Source of the DNA: Tissierellales bacterium
Lineage (GTDB): Bacteria; Bacillota; Clostridia; Tissierellales; VENL01
DNA length: 64,000 nucleotides
Direction: 5' to 3'
Assembly: GCA_028280805.1 (NCBI GenBank)
Contig: JANQLB010000035.1
Coordinates: 1-64,000, forward strand
The translations under genes were made by a program, and so were the position numbers. A model generated the notes under the pieces. That model was not told where the DNA came from. It did not search any database and was given only the letters and a program-made list of their open reading frames with translations. The first letter of the stretch is position 1; each line of letters opens with the position of its first letter. Below, piece by piece: positions 63,448 through 64,000 of this stretch.

Positions 63448-64000
63448 ATGAAAAAAAATAAAAAATTTTTATTTATTATAATTTTTATATTTGTAGCTAT
63501 TTTTTTTACTTTAAATTTTTTGGACGAAATATTTTGGACAGGCTTTGACAAAAGAGAAAAAAACGAAGATTTTTCATATGAAGATAATTCAAATAAAAAT
63601 AAAAAAGATGAAAGTTCTGACCTTGAAGCTATACCAGATATTGATATAGAAAAAGATATGACGGTTACTATTTCTGTAACAGGAGATGTAATGGTTCATA
63701 TGCCTCAAGTTAGAAGTGCTTTTGACTCATCAAGTAATAGTTATGATTTTACTTCTGTATTTGAAGAAATTAAGCCTTATATCTCATCATCTGATATTTC
63801 CATAGCAAACTTAGAAACAGTAATCGCAGGTAATGAATATGGCTTTTCTGGGTTTCCTAGATTTAACAGTCCGGAAGAGCTATTAAAAGCACTTAATGAT
63901 ACAGGGTTTGATATTTTATCTACTGCAAACAATCATAGTATAGACAAAGGAAAAAAAGGCATTATCAATACTATTGATAATATTGAAAAATATAATATGG
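63448..64000 (+). CDS. CapA-family protein, 5' part (partial)
   Basis: The first 184 codons of a gene that runs off the window. A basic start with an N-terminal membrane anchor (about residues 5-25) is followed by a charged linker and then a metallophosphatase-like domain: TVTISVTGDVMVH, IANLETVIAG and STANNHSIDKGKKG are CapA motifs (poly-gamma-glutamate synthesis type). AAGGAGAT precedes the ATG. Such proteins are anchored outside the cell and their substrate is unclear. Confidence 0.85.
   Translation, partial: MKKNKKFLFIIIFIFVAIFFTLNFLDEIFWTGFDKREKNEDFSYEDNSNKNKKDESSDLEAIPDIDIEKDMTVTISVTGDVMVHMPQVRSAFDSSSNSYDFTSVFEEIKPYISSSDISIANLETVIAGNEYGFSGFPRFNSPEELLKALNDTGFDILSTANNHSIDKGKKGIINTIDNIEKYNM

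Noticed and set aside
1-64000. tRNA or rRNA genes, CRISPR arrays, prophage or intact insertion sequences
   Set aside because: I looked on both strands and saw no cloverleaf-type sequence with a terminal GTTCGA-type arm, no regular repeat-spacer array and no transposase or integrase.

Overview
The window is AT-rich DNA from a spore-forming, anaerobic, low-GC Firmicute (class Clostridia or a close relative such as Tissierellia; I cannot fix the genus). The evidence is the tuf-S10-spc-alpha ribosomal super-operon, strong GGAGG ribosome binding sites, frequent TTG and GTG starts, an alpha/beta-type SASP spore protein, cotJABC, cwlD, rubrerythrin, ferritin and selenium-metabolism genes.

Layout: 1-16.2 kb is the end of tuf and then the S10-spc-alpha cluster (rpsJ to rplQ) with secY, adk, map, a KOW protein, infA and rpmJ inserted in the usual order. 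16.3-20.6 kb holds the ECF energising module (ecfA1-ecfA2-ecfT), truA and rplM-rpsI behind a likely L13 leader. 20.8-31 kb has cwlD, a DnaA-box-like cluster, bioY, a racemase-family gene, a short MetH, a CBS-GGDEF protein, an AI-2E-type membrane protein and a PAS histidine kinase. 30.6-32.2 kb is a yedE-yedF-DUF3343 selenium cluster. 32.2-35.4 kb is an accessory patch: REP-like palindromes, a Rap-like TPR gene followed at once by a small exported-peptide gene, a NUDIX hydrolase, a MazG-like protein and a DUF898 protein. 35.9-45 kb carries a corrinoid adenosyltransferase, a metal ABC transporter behind a perfect 7-1-7-type palindrome, msrA, a Ser T-box plus serS, an arsR-arsC operon led by two small membrane proteins, ykuK and a lipase-like hydrolase. 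45.5-48.7 kb has ferritin, a chemoreceptor and a SASP. 48.9-51.8 kb is a manganese module. 52-64 kb has a secreted stalk-domain protein, cotJABC, a DUF1576 membrane protein, rubrerythrin, an ABC-F ATPase behind an attenuator leader, an HD-GYP/DUF5317 pair, a PrsW-like protease and the start of a CapA-family gene.

The most interesting part is the manganese module: mntP on the minus strand; then, on the plus strand, a canonical promoter, a yybP-ykoY (Mn2+) riboswitch with terminator, a membrane protein of the Na+-pumping decarboxylase beta family, a 40-residue gamma-like subunit with no carboxylase-binding tail, and an mntR-type repressor. No decarboxylase alpha subunit is present, so this beta/gamma pair may be a cation (perhaps Mn2+) exporter. 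Two other candidates stand out: the TPR/exported-peptide pair (Rap-Phr-like but clostridial) and the ABC-F leader, whose four pairing segments form textbook mutually exclusive hairpins downstream of a 42-codon reading frame. All functional calls rest on reading the sequence and on recalled family knowledge; no searches were run.
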